Positions 15,915 through 26,372 are shown, counted from the stretch's first letter. The stretch is DNA of 34,490 bases from Proteobacteria bacterium TMED61 (GCA_002171735.1 NHDO01000041.1:130854-165343), one strand, 5' to 3'. Translations and numbers: made by a program. Notes: generated by a model from the sequence alone, not told the origin.

Positions 15915-17282
15915 TCAGTTGAGACGTGCGCCAAGCAATTCTCGGAGTCCGTCGAAGCTGCCATTGCTCATCATCACAATCTGGTCGCCGGGTTCTGCTA
16001 TGTCACAGACTGTATCGACGATCTCTAAAACGGAATCACAGACAGTAATTTTAGCCGCGTCGGTTAAAGGTGTCAGTTCCGAAGGATCCCAATCAAGATC
16101 ATCGCGTCGGCGGATAATAGCCGCGTCCGCGATGGCCAGCGCCTGCGCAAGTTCTATACGATGAACCCCGCGTTTCATGGTGTTGGAGCGGGGTTCCAGA
16201 ATTGCGATCAGTTTTCCACCGTAATCCACGGCCTGAAGTGAGCGCAGGGTTTCACGAACCGCCGTGGGGTGGTGCGCGAAGTCGTCGAATAACGCGATTG
16301 ATGATGAAGGGTTGGTCCGCTCAAGGCGACGTTTGGGTGCCTGAAATTCAGCTAGTGATGCGCAGGCCACTGCGGGTTCAGCACCAATGACCTGACTGGC
16401 AGCGATCGCGCCGAGCGCGTTCGCCATATTGTGTCTACCCATCAGGGTCCAGTTCACCGTGGCTACATGGACATTTTCGTTGAAGACCTCGAAGCGTCGG
16501 CAGTCGGCCTGTAGCGCAACGGCACGCCAAGTTGCCGGCACGTCAGTACAGCTGTAGGAGACGATCCGGGACCAGCAGCCGCGAGCGAGCAACTCGTTCA
16601 ATTCGGCGTGATCTGCATTGACGAGTATCACGCCGTCCGACGGCACGCTTCGCAGTAAGTACTCGAACTGTCGCTCGATGTCGCCAATGCTGTCGAAGAT
16701 ATCAGCATGGTCAAACTCGAGGTTGCCGAGAATCAGAACATCAGGACGGTAATGAAGGAACTTTGGGCGTTTATCAAAGAATGCCGTATCGTATTCATCC
16801 GCCTCAATAACGAACCAATCTCCGGTACCGAGTCTTGCCGAGACGCCAAAATTTCCAGGAACCCCTCCGATCAAAAATCCAGGTTCAATTCCGCATTGAT
16901 CCAGAATAAAGGCAGCGATGCTGGCGGTCGTCGTTTTGCCGTGTGTGCCGGCAACTGCCAGCACTGGCTTTTGTGGAATAATGACCTCCCGCAGCCACTG
17001 AGGTCCAGAAGTGTACGGGCAGCGCTGATTCAGAATGTGTTCGACCAGAGGATTGCCGCGGGACAGAGCATTACCAATTACAAACAGTTCCGGCTCGTTA
17101 TCCAGCTGCTCTGGATGGTATCCGTCCTGTATCGCGATATCCTGAGAATGCAGAAGATCGCTCACAGGAGGGTAGACCGCCTGATCACAGCCGCTGATAG
17201 AGAAGCCTGCTTCCCGGGCAATCAACGCAAGCCCTGCCATGAACGTCCCACCGATACCTGCGATGTGGACCGAGGATTTCAA
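15915..17282 (-). CDS. mpl: UDP-N-acetylmuramate:L-Ala-gamma-D-Glu-meso-DAP ligase
   Basis: The murein-recycling ligase that joins UDP-MurNAc to the recovered tripeptide in the cytoplasm. The Mur ligase pattern is complete: N-terminal VHIAGIGGTFMAGLA, ATP site GTHGKTTTAS (112-121), EADEYDTAFFDKRPKFLHY and LGNLEFDHADIF typical of Mpl, and later GRHNMANALGA and DDFAHHPTAV. The frame runs up to 17372, but those 30 codons are unlike Mpl. A TTG at 17282 overlaps the upstream stop as TTGA and gives 455 residues, close to E. coli Mpl (457). It is the second gene of a probable four-gene operon. Confidence 0.94.
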   Translation of the reverse strand: MKSSVHIAGIGGTFMAGLALIAREAGFSISGCDQAVYPPVSDLLHSQDIAIQDGYHPEQLDNEPELFVIGNALSRGNPLVEHILNQRCPYTSGPQWLREVIIPQKPVLAVAGTHGKTTTASIAAFILDQCGIEPGFLIGGVPGNFGVSARLGTGDWFVIEADEYDTAFFDKRPKFLHYRPDVLILGNLEFDHADIFDSIGDIERQFEYLLRSVPSDGVILVNADHAELNELLARGCWSRIVSYSCTDVPATWRAVALQADCRRFEVFNENVHVATVNWTLMGRHNMANALGAIAASQVIGAEPAVACASLAEFQAPKRRLERTNPSSSIALFDDFAHHPTAVRETLRSLQAVDYGGKLIAILEPRSNTMKRGVHRIELAQALAIADAAIIRRRDDLDWDPSELTPLTDAAKITVCDSVLEIVDTVCDIAEPGDQIVMMSNGSFDGLRELLGARLN

Positions 17283-17809
17283 ACAGATGGGCTGCCGCTG
17301 AAGGTCATGATGGCGGCCATGATCACCGATTGGCAAGCGACGATGATCAGCAATGCAAGTCCCATGCCACATTCCATTGCCTGTCGGAGAATCGAAGCCA
17401 TTACAGTGAGTGACCAGATGGCGATTGCTGCCGCGATGAGCAACGGGGTCGTTAATACCATCACGGGGTCGGGTCCATCTGGGAGCAGGCGTTCATGCCA
17501 CCCAAAGAAAGGAAGCGCCAGCAGCTGTAACAGCGTGGTTGCCCCGAACATGGCAGTTAGGGTCTGTGTTGAGCGCTCAGAAAGGCTGCGGAAACGCAAA
17601 AGCAGGCTGATCAGAAGCGCAAACAACAGTACCTGACCGATTGACATGAACATTCCCCGAAATAGTCCAGCATTGGGGACGGCATTGATCGCACTCGTAA
17701 TGACCGCGAGGGCAGCTGTTGCGAAGAGCAGTGCTTCCGAGCGTGGCACATCCTGGGCTTGGTGTCGAAACAGACAAAGATTAATGAACAACTGAAGATA
17801 ACGGGCCAT
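17279..17809 (-). CDS. Hypothetical multi-pass membrane protein
   Basis: A 176-residue protein that I do not recognise with confidence. It has about five hydrophobic segments, near residues 25-44, 52-71, 84-102, 114-136 and 144-168, so it is an inner-membrane protein. The five-segment layout is reminiscent of Yip1-domain proteins, but I see no decisive motif. Its stop overlaps the TTG start of mpl (TTGA), so it is translationally coupled to mpl and is probably the first gene of that operon. A link to murein recycling or the envelope is guilt by association only. No good ribosome site precedes its ATG. Confidence 0.7.
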   Translation of the reverse strand: MARYLQLFINLCLFRHQAQDVPRSEALLFATAALAVITSAINAVPNAGLFRGMFMSIGQVLLFALLISLLLRFRSLSERSTQTLTAMFGATTLLQLLALPFFGWHERLLPDGPDPVMVLTTPLLIAAAIAIWSLTVMASILRQAMECGMGLALLIIVACQSVIMAAIMTFSGSPSV

Positions 17810-17837
17810 GAGGTTTAATCACTGATAATAACTTTTC

Positions 17838-17849
17838 GATGATATCATC
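17838..17849. promoter_or_regulatory. 12-bp palindrome between divergent genes
   Basis: GATGATATCATC is a perfect palindrome in the 81-bp gap between the divergently transcribed membrane-protein/mpl operon and rnd. Its position suits a shared operator, but no regulator is implied by the sequence and a chance origin is possible. Confidence 0.3.
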
Positions 17850-17890
17850 AGAGCGAATCCTCCTCGTGTTCAAAAAGACCAAAACTCCCG

Positions 17891-19036
17891 TTGACAGCGA
17901 GCGCACCGTTGAACTCTCACCCGTTCTGGATAGATCGCCAGCAAGATCTAGATACTTGGGTTAGCCATGCTGAGGCGGCACCATGGCTTGGCGTTGATAC
18001 AGAATTTGAGCGGGTTCGAACCTTTTTCCCCCGGTTCTGCCTGCTTCAGATGTCAACGCCGGAAAATGCTGTGTGTATCGACCCATTGGCGGACCTTGAT
18101 TGGGATGCGGTCCGGCATCTGCTTACGCAGGCGCGTCCGACGAAGATTTTTCACGCAGCTCGCCAGGACTTGGAAGTGGTTCACAATTGCCTGTCTGTAA
18201 TGCCTGCGAACGTTTTTGACACTCAGATCGCCAGCGCGTTCTGTGGGTACGGCGAGCAGGTGGGGTATGCCCATCTGGTCAAGGAAATATGCGGCGTATC
18301 GCTGCCCAAGGCATTTACCAGGACGCCATGGTGTCGACGCCCATTAAGTGAAGAGGAGATTCAGTACGCTCTGGATGATGTGCATTACCTGGGGATGTTG
18401 TATGAGACCTTGAGCGCTGACCTTCACGATCGCGGGCGCGTATCCTGGCAGTCTGATGACTGCGCTGCGCTGGTTTCTGATCAAGTTTTGCAAAAGGCAC
18501 AGCGCGCCCCAATTCATCGGGTAATGGGGGCATGCGCGGGGATGGACGACGCCTCACAAAGTGTGGCGGTGGCGCTGGCAAAGTGGCGGGAAGATTTGGC
18601 CCGAGAAAAAGATCGTCCACGGGAGTGGCTGTTATCCACCGATGTCCTTGTTGAGCTTGCACGCGCGCGGCCTCAGAATTTACAAGCGTTGGCGGCGGTC
18701 CCTGGTCTTGAAAAGTCCATACTGAAGCGCCGGGGTGAAGAGTTGCTGGGGGTGATTCGTGCCGGTGAAACTCCTGCCTCTGATTTCACCCCAATGCCTA
18801 GGCCGGTTAGACCCGATGCTGCTTTGAAGGCTTTGGGAAATGCTTTGTGGAAGCATCTCAAAGAAGCGTGTGAGCACGAGGGTATTCCGACATCGGTTGT
18901 TGCTCGCAGAGACGAGATCCGCGCATTGGCGGCCGGTGAGCGTCATAACCTCCGCATACTTAACGGCTGGCGACGCGCGTTTATCGGCGAATCCCTCCTC
19001 GCGCTAACTTCACAGGAAAATATCTCGAGGTCTTGA
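17891..19036 (+). CDS. rnd: Ribonuclease D
   Basis: A 381-residue 3'-5' exoribonuclease involved in tRNA 3' maturation. The DEDDy catalytic set is complete: Asp36 and Glu38 in GVDTEFERVRTFFP, Asp93 in FHAARQDLEV, and Tyr159 and Asp163 in YALDDVHYL. A C-terminal HRDC-type helical region (about 215-290) follows, with REWLLSTDVLVELARARP and LAAVPGLE. The start is a TTG at 17891. The upstream frame has no ATG or GTG, and E. coli RNase D begins about eight residues closer to the catalytic Asp, so the length fits. The ribosome site is weak. The next gene follows after 42 bp. Confidence 0.94.
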   Translation: MTASAPLNSHPFWIDRQQDLDTWVSHAEAAPWLGVDTEFERVRTFFPRFCLLQMSTPENAVCIDPLADLDWDAVRHLLTQARPTKIFHAARQDLEVVHNCLSVMPANVFDTQIASAFCGYGEQVGYAHLVKEICGVSLPKAFTRTPWCRRPLSEEEIQYALDDVHYLGMLYETLSADLHDRGRVSWQSDDCAALVSDQVLQKAQRAPIHRVMGACAGMDDASQSVAVALAKWREDLAREKDRPREWLLSTDVLVELARARPQNLQALAAVPGLEKSILKRRGEELLGVIRAGETPASDFTPMPRPVRPDAALKALGNALWKHLKEACEHEGIPTSVVARRDEIRALAAGERHNLRILNGWRRAFIGESLLALTSQENISRS

Positions 19037-19078
19037 TAAAATAACCTTCGTCACATCTGTCATGACGGAGGTTTATCC

Positions 19079-19927
19079 ATGCCTGGTTTACGTACAATAC
19101 TGGTTCCGTTTAACAACACCCAGCCCAACGCCGCTGCCATTGATGCGGCGAAACGCATCGCCGAGGGGGAAGGTGCCTACATCGAGGGGGCCTATAGTCG
19201 GCAGGTGCTCCCGATCATTGCGGGTGAAGGTATTACTTTGCCCGGAGATTACCTGGCGGCATTTGAAGAAGAAGGAAGACAGCAGGCGGCGATCGCCCGT
19301 GAGGCTTTCGAATCCCTGATCGCCGAACGGGGCATTCCCTTAAAGTCTCTTGAAAGCGAAGGCCTGCGGGCAGGCTGGACCGAGATGATGGGAACGGGGC
19401 CGGAAGGTCTTGGTGAATATGCCCGGGTTTTTGGCATCAGTGTCCTGCACCGCGATTTGTCCAGCGGCGACATGGACTGGAAAAGTACTGCCGAGGCGCT
19501 CCTCTTTGAAAGTGGCCGCCCGTTGTTGCTGGTCAGCGATGATGTCCCTCAAACAATCGGCAAGCGGGTTTTGGTGGCCTGGAACGGCAGCACCGAAACG
19601 GCACGGGCGCTGAGCGCCGCAAGACCACTGCTTGGCCGATCTGAAGCGGTTCGGGTCCTGTCGGTAGATGGTGGCATGGTTTCCGGTCCAGATGTGAATA
19701 TGATTACCGCACACCTTAGTGCGAGCGGGTTTCACGCGCATTCCAAAACGGCCGATAGCGCAGGTGCCACAGTGGGGCAGACGATTGTTTCAGAGGCCAA
19801 GGAATTTGGCGCAGATCTGATCATCAAAGGCGCCTTCACGCATAGTCGATTGCGTCAGTTGGTGTTTGGCGGACCCACCAGTGAGATTTTCAATCACGCA
19901 GTATGTCCGGTCATTTTGTGTCATTAA
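19079..19927 (+). CDS. Universal stress protein, tandem UspA domains
   Basis: A 282-residue protein with two UspA-like domains. The N-terminal domain opens with LRTILVPFNNTQPNAAAIDAA but lacks a clear nucleotide-binding tail. The C-terminal domain (about 160-282) begins GKRVLVAWNGSTETARAL and ends with DLIIKGAFTHSRLRQLVFGG, then TSEIFNHAVCPVILCH. This resembles the UspA ATP-binding pattern with Ala in place of one glycine. Such proteins are stress-linked cytoplasmic factors of varied or unknown role. ACGGAGG 8 nt before the ATG is a strong ribosome site. It stands alone between rnd and mdh. Confidence 0.88.
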   Translation: MPGLRTILVPFNNTQPNAAAIDAAKRIAEGEGAYIEGAYSRQVLPIIAGEGITLPGDYLAAFEEEGRQQAAIAREAFESLIAERGIPLKSLESEGLRAGWTEMMGTGPEGLGEYARVFGISVLHRDLSSGDMDWKSTAEALLFESGRPLLLVSDDVPQTIGKRVLVAWNGSTETARALSAARPLLGRSEAVRVLSVDGGMVSGPDVNMITAHLSASGFHAHSKTADSAGATVGQTIVSEAKEFGADLIIKGAFTHSRLRQLVFGGPTSEIFNHAVCPVILCH

Positions 19928-20086
19928 ACTGAACTGGGCAGATCGAAAAGCGCCAGCGGGCAACCGGTCGCAGGTTAGGGCAGTTATGCCACCGCTAGGC
20001 TTGCGGTTGAAGGCATCGCTGAATCGTGGGTGGATTAATTGGTTTTTCGTATTTTGCTTTTTGATTCATAAAAAGGAGAGTTGTTA

Positions 20087-21067
20087 ATGAAGAAGCCGGT
20101 TCGTGTCGTGGTCACAGGCGCCGCTGGACAGATCAGCTACGCCATGCTGTTCAGGATTGCAGCAGGCGATATGCTCGGAAGCGACCAGCCGGTTATTCTG
20201 CAATTGCTTGAGATACCCCCTGCCTTGGATGCCCTTCAAGGCGTCGTTATGGAGCTGGACGATTGTGCCTTCCCCTTGCTTCAGGGTGTTGTCGCTTCTG
20301 ATGATCCAGTCATCGCTTTTGCTGACGTAGATTTTGCGATGTTGGTAGGCGCCCGGCCTCGGGGCCCGGGTATGGAGCGTAAGGATCTGCTGACCGAAAA
20401 TGCTCGAATATTTTCAGTCCAAGGTAAGGCGCTGAACGAAAGTGCCAGTCGTGACGTGCGAGTATTGGTCGTGGGGAACCCCGCGAACACCAATGCGCTG
20501 ATTGCATCAGCCAATGCCCCCGACATTGACAAGGCTCAGTTCACGGCGATGACCCGTTTGGATCACAATCGCGCTATCAGCCAGCTTGCCGGGAAAACGG
20601 GTGCAGCGACCACTGAAATTTCGCGCGTGACCATCTGGGGGAATCACTCGGCGACCCAGTATCCCGACATCCACCATGCCATAATTGCCGGCGATCGTGC
20701 TGTTGATCGGGTCGACGAGGAGTGGATCACCGGTGAGTTTATTCCCACGGTGCAGCAGCGTGGTGCAGCTATCATCAAGGCCCGGGGCGCGTCGAGCGCT
20801 GCATCGGCAGCCGGAGCGGCTATTGATCACATGCGTACCTGGGTGCAGGGCACGCCAGAAGGTGACTGGGTCAGTATGGCGATTCCCTCGACGGGGGACT
20901 ACGGGATCGAGACTGGACTGGTCTACTCGTTCCCGGTGACCTGCTCGGGTGGTAAATATACTGTTGTCAGGGATCTTGCGATAAACCCCCTCAGCAAAGA
21001 GCGTATGCAGGTGACCGAGGCCGAACTTCGCGAGGAACGTGACGGCGTCAAAGAACTCCTGGGGTAA
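20087..21067 (+). CDS. mdh: Malate dehydrogenase (NAD-dependent, type 2)
   Basis: A 326-residue cytoplasmic TCA-cycle enzyme oxidising malate to oxaloacetate. The Rossmann motif is [14 protein letters not shown]. Substrate arginines are Arg92 and Arg98 in [15 protein letters not shown]. The catalytic pair is Asp159 (TRLDHNRA) and His187 (WGNHSATQ), with Arg162 also in place. It belongs to the cytosolic-like MDH group rather than the E. coli type. The frame opens two codons earlier with a TTG, but the ATG at 20087 has GGAG 8 nt upstream. The 159 bp before it hold no clear promoter or terminator. dapB follows after 34 bp. Confidence 0.95.
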   Translation: MKKPVRVVVTGAAGQISYAMLFRIAAGDMLGSDQPVILQLLEIPPALDALQGVVMELDDCAFPLLQGVVASDDPVIAFADVDFAMLVGARPRGPGMERKDLLTENARIFSVQGKALNESASRDVRVLVVGNPANTNALIASANAPDIDKAQFTAMTRLDHNRAISQLAGKTGAATTEISRVTIWGNHSATQYPDIHHAIIAGDRAVDRVDEEWITGEFIPTVQQRGAAIIKARGASSAASAAGAAIDHMRTWVQGTPEGDWVSMAIPSTGDYGIETGLVYSFPVTCSGGKYTVVRDLAINPLSKERMQVTEAELREERDGVKELLG

Positions 21068-21101
21068 TTACGCTGTATCTACCCTTTAAGATGAGAGCAC
21101 T

Positions 21102-21890
21102 ATGATTCAGATTGCAGTAGCGGGGACCGCCGGACGCATGGGACAGACTCTGGTATCCGCCTGTGAGTCCCATGAATCGTTTATCCTGACTCATACGTTT
21201 GAACAGCCCGGGCACCAATCCGTAGGCGAGCCCGCCAGCAGTAGCGGAAGCAGTCCGGTGATCGCAGAAAGCATCGATGGCCCGCTGTTTGATGTTCTGA
21301 TTGATTTCACTTCACCCGCAGCGTCTCTATCCAATCTCGCTTTCTGCGCGGATCGTGGTTTGCGGGCAGTCGTTGGGACAACGGGATTCGATGAGAGCGA
21401 GAAACAGCGCATGGCCGAACTCTCTGAGAGGATGGCGGTCGTGTGGGCGCCCAATATGAGCGTTGGCGTGAACGTCTGCCTGAAACTCTTGGAACTTGCC
21501 GCAAGCGCTTTTGGTGATGATGTTGATATTGAAGTCATCGAAGCCCATCATCGTCAAAAGGTCGATGCCCCCTCCGGCACCGCCCTCAAGATGGGAGAGG
21601 TCTTGGCGAGTACGCTTGGGCGAAATCTAGAGTCGGATGGGGTCTTTGCCCGCCAGGGCCATACTGGCCCCCGTACGGACCGGGAAATCGGGTTCTCCAC
21701 CATCCGGGCGGCGGATGTGATCGGTGAGCACAGCGTATGGTTTGCAGGCGCCAAAGAAAGAGTCGAGATTACCCATAAAGCCTCGGGTCGGGAGATCTAT
21801 GCCAACGGCGCGTTACGCTGCGCACAATGGCTGATGGACAAGCCGTCGGGGCTTTTTGATATGCAGGACGTGCTGGGCCTCAAGGCCTGA
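21102..21890 (+). CDS. dapB: 4-hydroxy-tetrahydrodipicolinate reductase
   Basis: A 262-residue enzyme of the diaminopimelate/lysine pathway using NAD(P)H. The nucleotide-binding motif is AVAGTAGRMG (5-14), followed by the DFTSP and GTTGF loops. The active-site segment EAHHRQKVDAPSGTA carries His149 and Lys153, equivalent to His159/Lys163 of E. coli DapB. Length is normal. It lies 34 bp after mdh and 137 bp before carA. The dapB-carA-carB-greA order is common in pseudomonads and relatives, but dnaK-dnaJ, which often precede it, are replaced here by mdh. Confidence 0.95.
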   Translation: MIQIAVAGTAGRMGQTLVSACESHESFILTHTFEQPGHQSVGEPASSSGSSPVIAESIDGPLFDVLIDFTSPAASLSNLAFCADRGLRAVVGTTGFDESEKQRMAELSERMAVVWAPNMSVGVNVCLKLLELAASAFGDDVDIEVIEAHHRQKVDAPSGTALKMGEVLASTLGRNLESDGVFARQGHTGPRTDREIGFSTIRAADVIGEHSVWFAGAKERVEITHKASGREIYANGALRCAQWLMDKPSGLFDMQDVLGLKA

Positions 21891-21909
21891 AAACGGGTAA
21901 GAGCGATTG

Positions 21910-21951
21910 ATGTTTGAGTTCCAAGGCGATAGACTGCTCTCCCCGGAATGA
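21910..21951 (+). CDS. Candidate carAB leader peptide
   Basis: A 13-codon frame reads MFEFQGDRLLSPE, between dapB and the hairpin preceding carA. AAGAG ends 6 nt before the ATG. It contains one rare-type arginine codon, AGA (codon 8). CTCTCC (21937-21942), inside codons 10-11, can pair with GGAGAG (21975-21980), the 5' arm of the downstream terminator, forming an alternative antiterminator. This layout suggests attenuation, but I cannot show translation. The direction of arginine control is not obvious, because a ribosome stalled on the arginine codon would mask the antiterminator arm. Confidence 0.35.
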   Translation: MFEFQGDRLLSPE

Positions 21952-21971
21952 GTGAGTATCGTATCCAGAAT

Positions 21972-22005
21972 AAAGGAGAGAACCGACAGGTCTCTCCTTT
22001 TTTTT
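21972..22005 (+). terminator. Intrinsic terminator / possible carAB attenuator
   Basis: AAAGGAGAGA (21972-21981) and TCTCTCCTTT (21991-22000) form a perfect 10-bp stem with a 9-nt loop, and the T run continues to 22005 (eight T in all). It ends only 22 nt before the carA TTG start, so a promoter downstream of it is unlikely. carA transcription must then pass through it, which supports an attenuator rather than a plain dapB terminator. Confidence 0.8.
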
Positions 22006-22027
22006 GTCTGCATAAAGGTATGACGCC

Positions 22028-23164
22028 TTGACTCCCGCAATTCTGGCCCTTGAGGATGGGACGGTATTTCATGGCCGTGCCATTGGCGCCTTCGGGGAGG
22101 CCGTCGGTGAAGTGGTATTTAACACGGCAATGACCGGTTACCAGGAAATCGTATCGGATCCTTCATACGCGCGTCAGATCGTGACGCTGACCTGCCCACA
22201 TATCGGTAACGTTGGTGCTAATGACGAGGATATTGAAGCGCAAGATGCTTATGCGTGCGGTCTGGTTGTGCGTGATTACCCCAGCCTCCTCAGCAACTTT
22301 CGCTCTCAGGAAAGCTTGAGTGAATTTCTCTCCCGCCAGAATGTGGTGGGTATCAGCGATATCGATACCCGCCAGTTAACGCGGTTGCTTCGCGAGAAAG
22401 GCGCTCAGAATGGCTGCCTTCAGGCTGGCAGCATCGATGAGGAACAGGCGATAGCCCAGGCTCAGGCGTTTGCCGGGCTCAAGGGAATGGATCTTGCGAA
22501 GACTGTCACCACCGCAAAACCCTATCCCTGGGATGGAGGAACCTGGCAGCTGGAAGGAGGCTTTCAAGCTTCCGGAAGATCAAAGTGGCGGGTGGTTGCC
22601 TATGATTTCGGGGTCAAACGGAACATTTTGCGGCTTCTGGTAGATCGGGGCTGTGCGGTTGAGGTAGTCCCGGCGGATACGAGTGCTGAATCGGTTCTGG
22701 CCCGCGAGCCCGATGGTGTGTTTTTATCCAATGGCCCGGGTGATCCCGAGCCGTGCACCTACGCTATTGAGGCGATTCGGGAAATTCTGAACACCCAAGT
22801 TCCCGTTTTTGGTATCTGTTTGGGACACCAACTATTGGGGATTGCGGCGGGTGCCAGGACCCTCAAGATGAAGTTCGGTCATCACGGCGCCAACCATCCA
22901 GTTATTGATCTTGCCACCAGCCGGGTCATGATCACCAGCCAGAATCACGGTTTTACAGTAGACCCTGACTCCCTGCCCGAGGGGGTCACCGTGACCCACC
23001 GGTCATTGTTTGATCAATCGATTCAGGGAATCGTACTGCATGATGCACCGGCGTTTTCCTTTCAGGGGCATCCAGAGGCAAGTCCGGGACCTCAGGATAT
23101 TGTCAGCCTTTTTGATCAGTTTGTTGACCTGATGGCAAAAGCCAAAGACACCCGACATGCCTAA
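22028..23164 (+). CDS. carA: Carbamoyl-phosphate synthase small subunit
   Basis: The 378-residue glutaminase subunit that supplies ammonia to CarB for arginine and pyrimidine synthesis. The N-terminal [15 protein letters not shown] and ITRQLTR-like [12 protein letters not shown] are typical. The class I amidotransferase triad is complete: Cys264 in FGICLGHQ, and His348 and Glu350 in [11 protein letters not shown]. The start is TTG at 22028; a TAA 15 nt upstream in frame rules out an earlier one, and AAAGG lies 9 nt away. Its end overlaps carB by 8 nt. The leader contains a strong hairpin, so expression is probably attenuated. Confidence 0.97.
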   Translation: MTPAILALEDGTVFHGRAIGAFGEAVGEVVFNTAMTGYQEIVSDPSYARQIVTLTCPHIGNVGANDEDIEAQDAYACGLVVRDYPSLLSNFRSQESLSEFLSRQNVVGISDIDTRQLTRLLREKGAQNGCLQAGSIDEEQAIAQAQAFAGLKGMDLAKTVTTAKPYPWDGGTWQLEGGFQASGRSKWRVVAYDFGVKRNILRLLVDRGCAVEVVPADTSAESVLAREPDGVFLSNGPGDPEPCTYAIEAIREILNTQVPVFGICLGHQLLGIAAGARTLKMKFGHHGANHPVIDLATSRVMITSQNHGFTVDPDSLPEGVTVTHRSLFDQSIQGIVLHDAPAFSFQGHPEASPGPQDIVSLFDQFVDLMAKAKDTRHA

Positions 23165-26100
23165 GCGAACTGACATCACCTCTGTGCTGGTGATTGGCGC
23201 GGGCCCGATCGTAATCGGGCAGGCGTGCGAATTTGACTACTCCGGTGTGCAGGCCTGTAAGGCGCTTCGCGAAGAGGGCTACCGGGTCATTCTGGTGAAT
23301 TCCAATCCCGCCACGATCATGACCGATCCCGAGTTCGCGGATGCCACCTATATTGAACCGATCACCTGGGAAACTGTCGCGCTGATTATTGAAAAAGAGC
23401 GCCCAGATGTACTGCTGCCCACGATGGGGGGCCAGACTGGCTTGAACTGTTCCCTGGATCTGGTGCGTCACGGGGTGTTGGAGAAGTTCGGTGTTGAGAT
23501 GATCGGGGCAACGCAGGACGCGATCGATAAAGCCGAGGACCGCGAGCGCTTTCGCGATGCGATGCAGTCTATCGGGCTCGAAGTGGTCAATGGAGGTCTT
23601 GCCCATTCAATGGAAGAGGCCGCTGTGGTGCTGGAGCAGATCGGGTTCCCCGTGATTATCCGTCCCTCATTCACCCTTGGCGGCAGTGGCGGCGGTATCG
23701 CCTATAACATGGAGGAATATGAAGCGATCTGTGGCCGAGGCCTGGATGCGTCACCAACCCGTGAACTGCTGATCGAGGAATGCATACTGGGCTGGAAGGA
23801 ATTCGAAATGGAGGTGGTACGTGATCACCGGGACAACTGCATCATCGTCTGCTCGATTGAAAATTTCGATGCGATGGGAGTACACACTGGAGATTCCATT
23901 ACCGTTGCACCGGCCCTGACACTGACCGACAAAGAATATCAGATCATGCGCAACGCGAGCATTGCAGTGCTGCGTGAGATTGGTGTGGATACCGGTGGAT
24001 CGAACGTGCAGTTTGCCATTGATCCTGCCAGCGGCCGCATGGTCGTGATTGAGATGAACCCGCGGGTATCACGCTCTTCCGCGTTGGCATCCAAAGCAAC
24101 CGGTTTCCCTATTGCCAAAGTGGCAGCGAAACTTGCCGTGGGATACACCCTCGACGAGTTGGATAATGACATCACCGGTGGTGCAACCCCAGCCTCCTTT
24201 GAGCCCTCTCTTGACTATATCGTTACCAAGATTCCCCGCTTTGATTTTGAGAAGTTCCCCCGAGCGGATTCCACCCTGACAACGCAGATGAAATCGGTTG
24301 GAGAGGCAATGGCGATCGGACGGACCTTTAAGGAGTCTTTCCAAAAAGCGCTTCGGAGTCTTGAGATCGGCAGCCTTGGTCTTGAGCCCCTCTGGGATCC
24401 GACTTCAGGCAGCCATGATTTGGCCCGTGAACTGCGTGTCCCAAGTGCACGCCGCGCTTGGTATATCGCTGATGCGTTTCGACACGGTCTCACATTGGAA
24501 GAGATTCAGTCGCTAACAGGAATTGATCCGTGGTTCCTTGCGCAGATAGCCGAGCTGGTCTTGGCGGAGCATGAGATCAGCGGGACAGCGCTGTCACAAG
24601 TCGATGCCGCTGGCTTTCGGCGCTTCAAGCGTGACGGTTTTTCTGATGCGCGTCTCGCCAGACTGATGGAGGTCGGCGAATCTGAAGTTCGTGCCCGACG
24701 CCACGAACTGGGCGTCCGTCCGGTATACAAACGGGTCGACTCCTGTGCGGGGGAGTTTGCTACCCCGACGGCATACCTTTATTCGACTTATGAGCATGAG
24801 TGCGAATCCCATCCTGAAAACAGGAACAAGGTCATGGTGCTTGGGGGCGGGCCGAATCGCATCGGTCAGGGAATCGAGTTTGACTACTGTTGCGTTCATG
24901 CAGCAATGGCGCTGCGTGAGGATGGTTACCAAACCATCATGGTCAATTGCAATCCTGAAACGGTTTCAACCGACTACGATACCTCGGACCGACTGTACTT
25001 CGAGCCGCTGACACTCGAGGATGTTCTCGAAATTTGCTGGGTGGAAAATCCCACAGGACTGATTGTTCAGTACGGCGGGCAGACCCCGCTGAAACTGGCC
25101 CGCGGTCTTTCTGAGGCGGGTGTGCCGATCCTGGGTACCTCGCCAGAGTCGATTCATCAGGCCGAAGACCGGGAGCATTTTCAGGAACTGATCTCCCGAC
25201 TCGGGCTGCTGCAGCCAGAGAATCGGACGGCAACAACTGAGGATCAGGCGCTGCAACGGGCCGAGGAGATCGGCTATCCACTGGTGGTCCGACCATCTTA
25301 TGTCCTCGGCGGCCGGGCAATGGAAATTGTTCATGGACCCGATGAATTAGCACGGTATCTCCGTGACGCGTTCAGGGTTTCGAATGAGTCACCCATCCTG
25401 CTTGACCGTTTTCTGAATGATGCCGTCGAGGTCGACGTTGACGCGGTCTGCGATGGAAAAGAAGTTGTGATTGGCGGCATCATGGAGCACATCGAAGAGG
25501 CAGGAGTGCATTCAGGAGATTCCGCTTGCGTGCTCCCACCATTTGCTTTGACCGATAAGGTGCAGGAAAAACTGGAACAACAGACTATCGAGATGGCCCT
25601 CGCGCTTAAGGTGCGGGGGCTGATGAATGTACAGTTTGCCGTGAAGGGTCGCGATATCTACGTGCTCGAAGTCAACCCACGAGCGTCACGCACGGTGCCC
25701 TTTGTCTCCAAGGCGACCACGCGGCCGCTGGCCAAGATCGGTGCCCGGGTCATGGCGGGCCAGTCATTGTCAGATCAGGGTATTCACGGGGTGATCCGAC
25801 CGGAATATTATTCGGTTAAAGAAGCGGTATTTCCGTTTATCAAGTTTCCCGGTGTGGACCCACTGCTGGGCCCTGAGATGAAGAGCACTGGAGAGGTCAT
25901 GGGGATTGGCAAGACCTTCGGCGACGCGTACCGTAAGGCGCAGCGCGCGACAGGGCTTTTGATCCCTAAGTCGGGTACGGCACTGATCAGTGTTCGCACC
26001 TCGGATCAGGGGTCCGTCATCGACATAGCCCGCTATCTGAGCGACAATGGCTTTGCTCTTGAAGCAACAGAAGGCACAGCCCATGTCTTGAGCAGAGCTG

Positions 26101-26372
26101 GGCTGAAGGTGCGTATTGTTAACAAAGTAAGCGAGGGGCGCCCTCACGTGGTCGATAACATCAAAAACGGTGAGTATGATCTGATTGTCAATACCACCGC
26201 GAGTCAACATAGCCGTCAGGATTCGGAGACAATCCGCCGCCAGGCGCTGACTCACAAAGTCACTTACTTCACGACGTTGGCTGCAGCAAGGGCGGCCTGC
26301 GAAGCCCACCGCGCCGGAAATGACGCCAGTGTCAATCGACTACAGACGCTCCACCAGACGGTGACACAATGA
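23157..26372 (+). CDS. carB: Carbamoyl-phosphate synthase large subunit
   Basis: The 1071-residue synthetase subunit, close to E. coli CarB (1073). It has the usual internal duplication. The first ATP-grasp half opens with [20 protein letters not shown] and contains [14 protein letters not shown] and [18 protein letters not shown]. The second opens with [19 protein letters not shown] and contains [14 protein letters not shown] and [19 protein letters not shown]-terminal MGS-like allosteric domain (about 935-1071) ends the protein. It overlaps carA by 8 nt and greA by an ATGA, so carA-carB-greA is tightly coupled. Confidence 0.98.
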   Translation: MPKRTDITSVLVIGAGPIVIGQACEFDYSGVQACKALREEGYRVILVNSNPATIMTDPEFADATYIEPITWETVALIIEKERPDVLLPTMGGQTGLNCSLDLVRHGVLEKFGVEMIGATQDAIDKAEDRERFRDAMQSIGLEVVNGGLAHSMEEAAVVLEQIGFPVIIRPSFTLGGSGGGIAYNMEEYEAICGRGLDASPTRELLIEECILGWKEFEMEVVRDHRDNCIIVCSIENFDAMGVHTGDSITVAPALTLTDKEYQIMRNASIAVLREIGVDTGGSNVQFAIDPASGRMVVIEMNPRVSRSSALASKATGFPIAKVAAKLAVGYTLDELDNDITGGATPASFEPSLDYIVTKIPRFDFEKFPRADSTLTTQMKSVGEAMAIGRTFKESFQKALRSLEIGSLGLEPLWDPTSGSHDLARELRVPSARRAWYIADAFRHGLTLEEIQSLTGIDPWFLAQIAELVLAEHEISGTALSQVDAAGFRRFKRDGFSDARLARLMEVGESEVRARRHELGVRPVYKRVDSCAGEFATPTAYLYSTYEHECESHPENRNKVMVLGGGPNRIGQGIEFDYCCVHAAMALREDGYQTIMVNCNPETVSTDYDTSDRLYFEPLTLEDVLEICWVENPTGLIVQYGGQTPLKLARGLSEAGVPILGTSPESIHQAEDREHFQELISRLGLLQPENRTATTEDQALQRAEEIGYPLVVRPSYVLGGRAMEIVHGPDELARYLRDAFRVSNESPILLDRFLNDAVEVDVDAVCDGKEVVIGGIMEHIEEAGVHSGDSACVLPPFALTDKVQEKLEQQTIEMALALKVRGLMNVQFAVKGRDIYVLEVNPRASRTVPFVSKATTRPLAKIGARVMAGQSLSDQGIHGVIRPEYYSVKEAVFPFIKFPGVDPLLGPEMKSTGEVMGIGKTFGDAYRKAQRATGLLIPKSGTALISVRTSDQGSVIDIARYLSDNGFALEATEGTAHVLSRAGLKVRIVNKVSEGRPHVVDNIKNGEYDLIVNTTASQHSRQDSETIRRQALTHKVTYFTTLAAARAACEAHRAGNDASVNRLQTLHQTVTQ

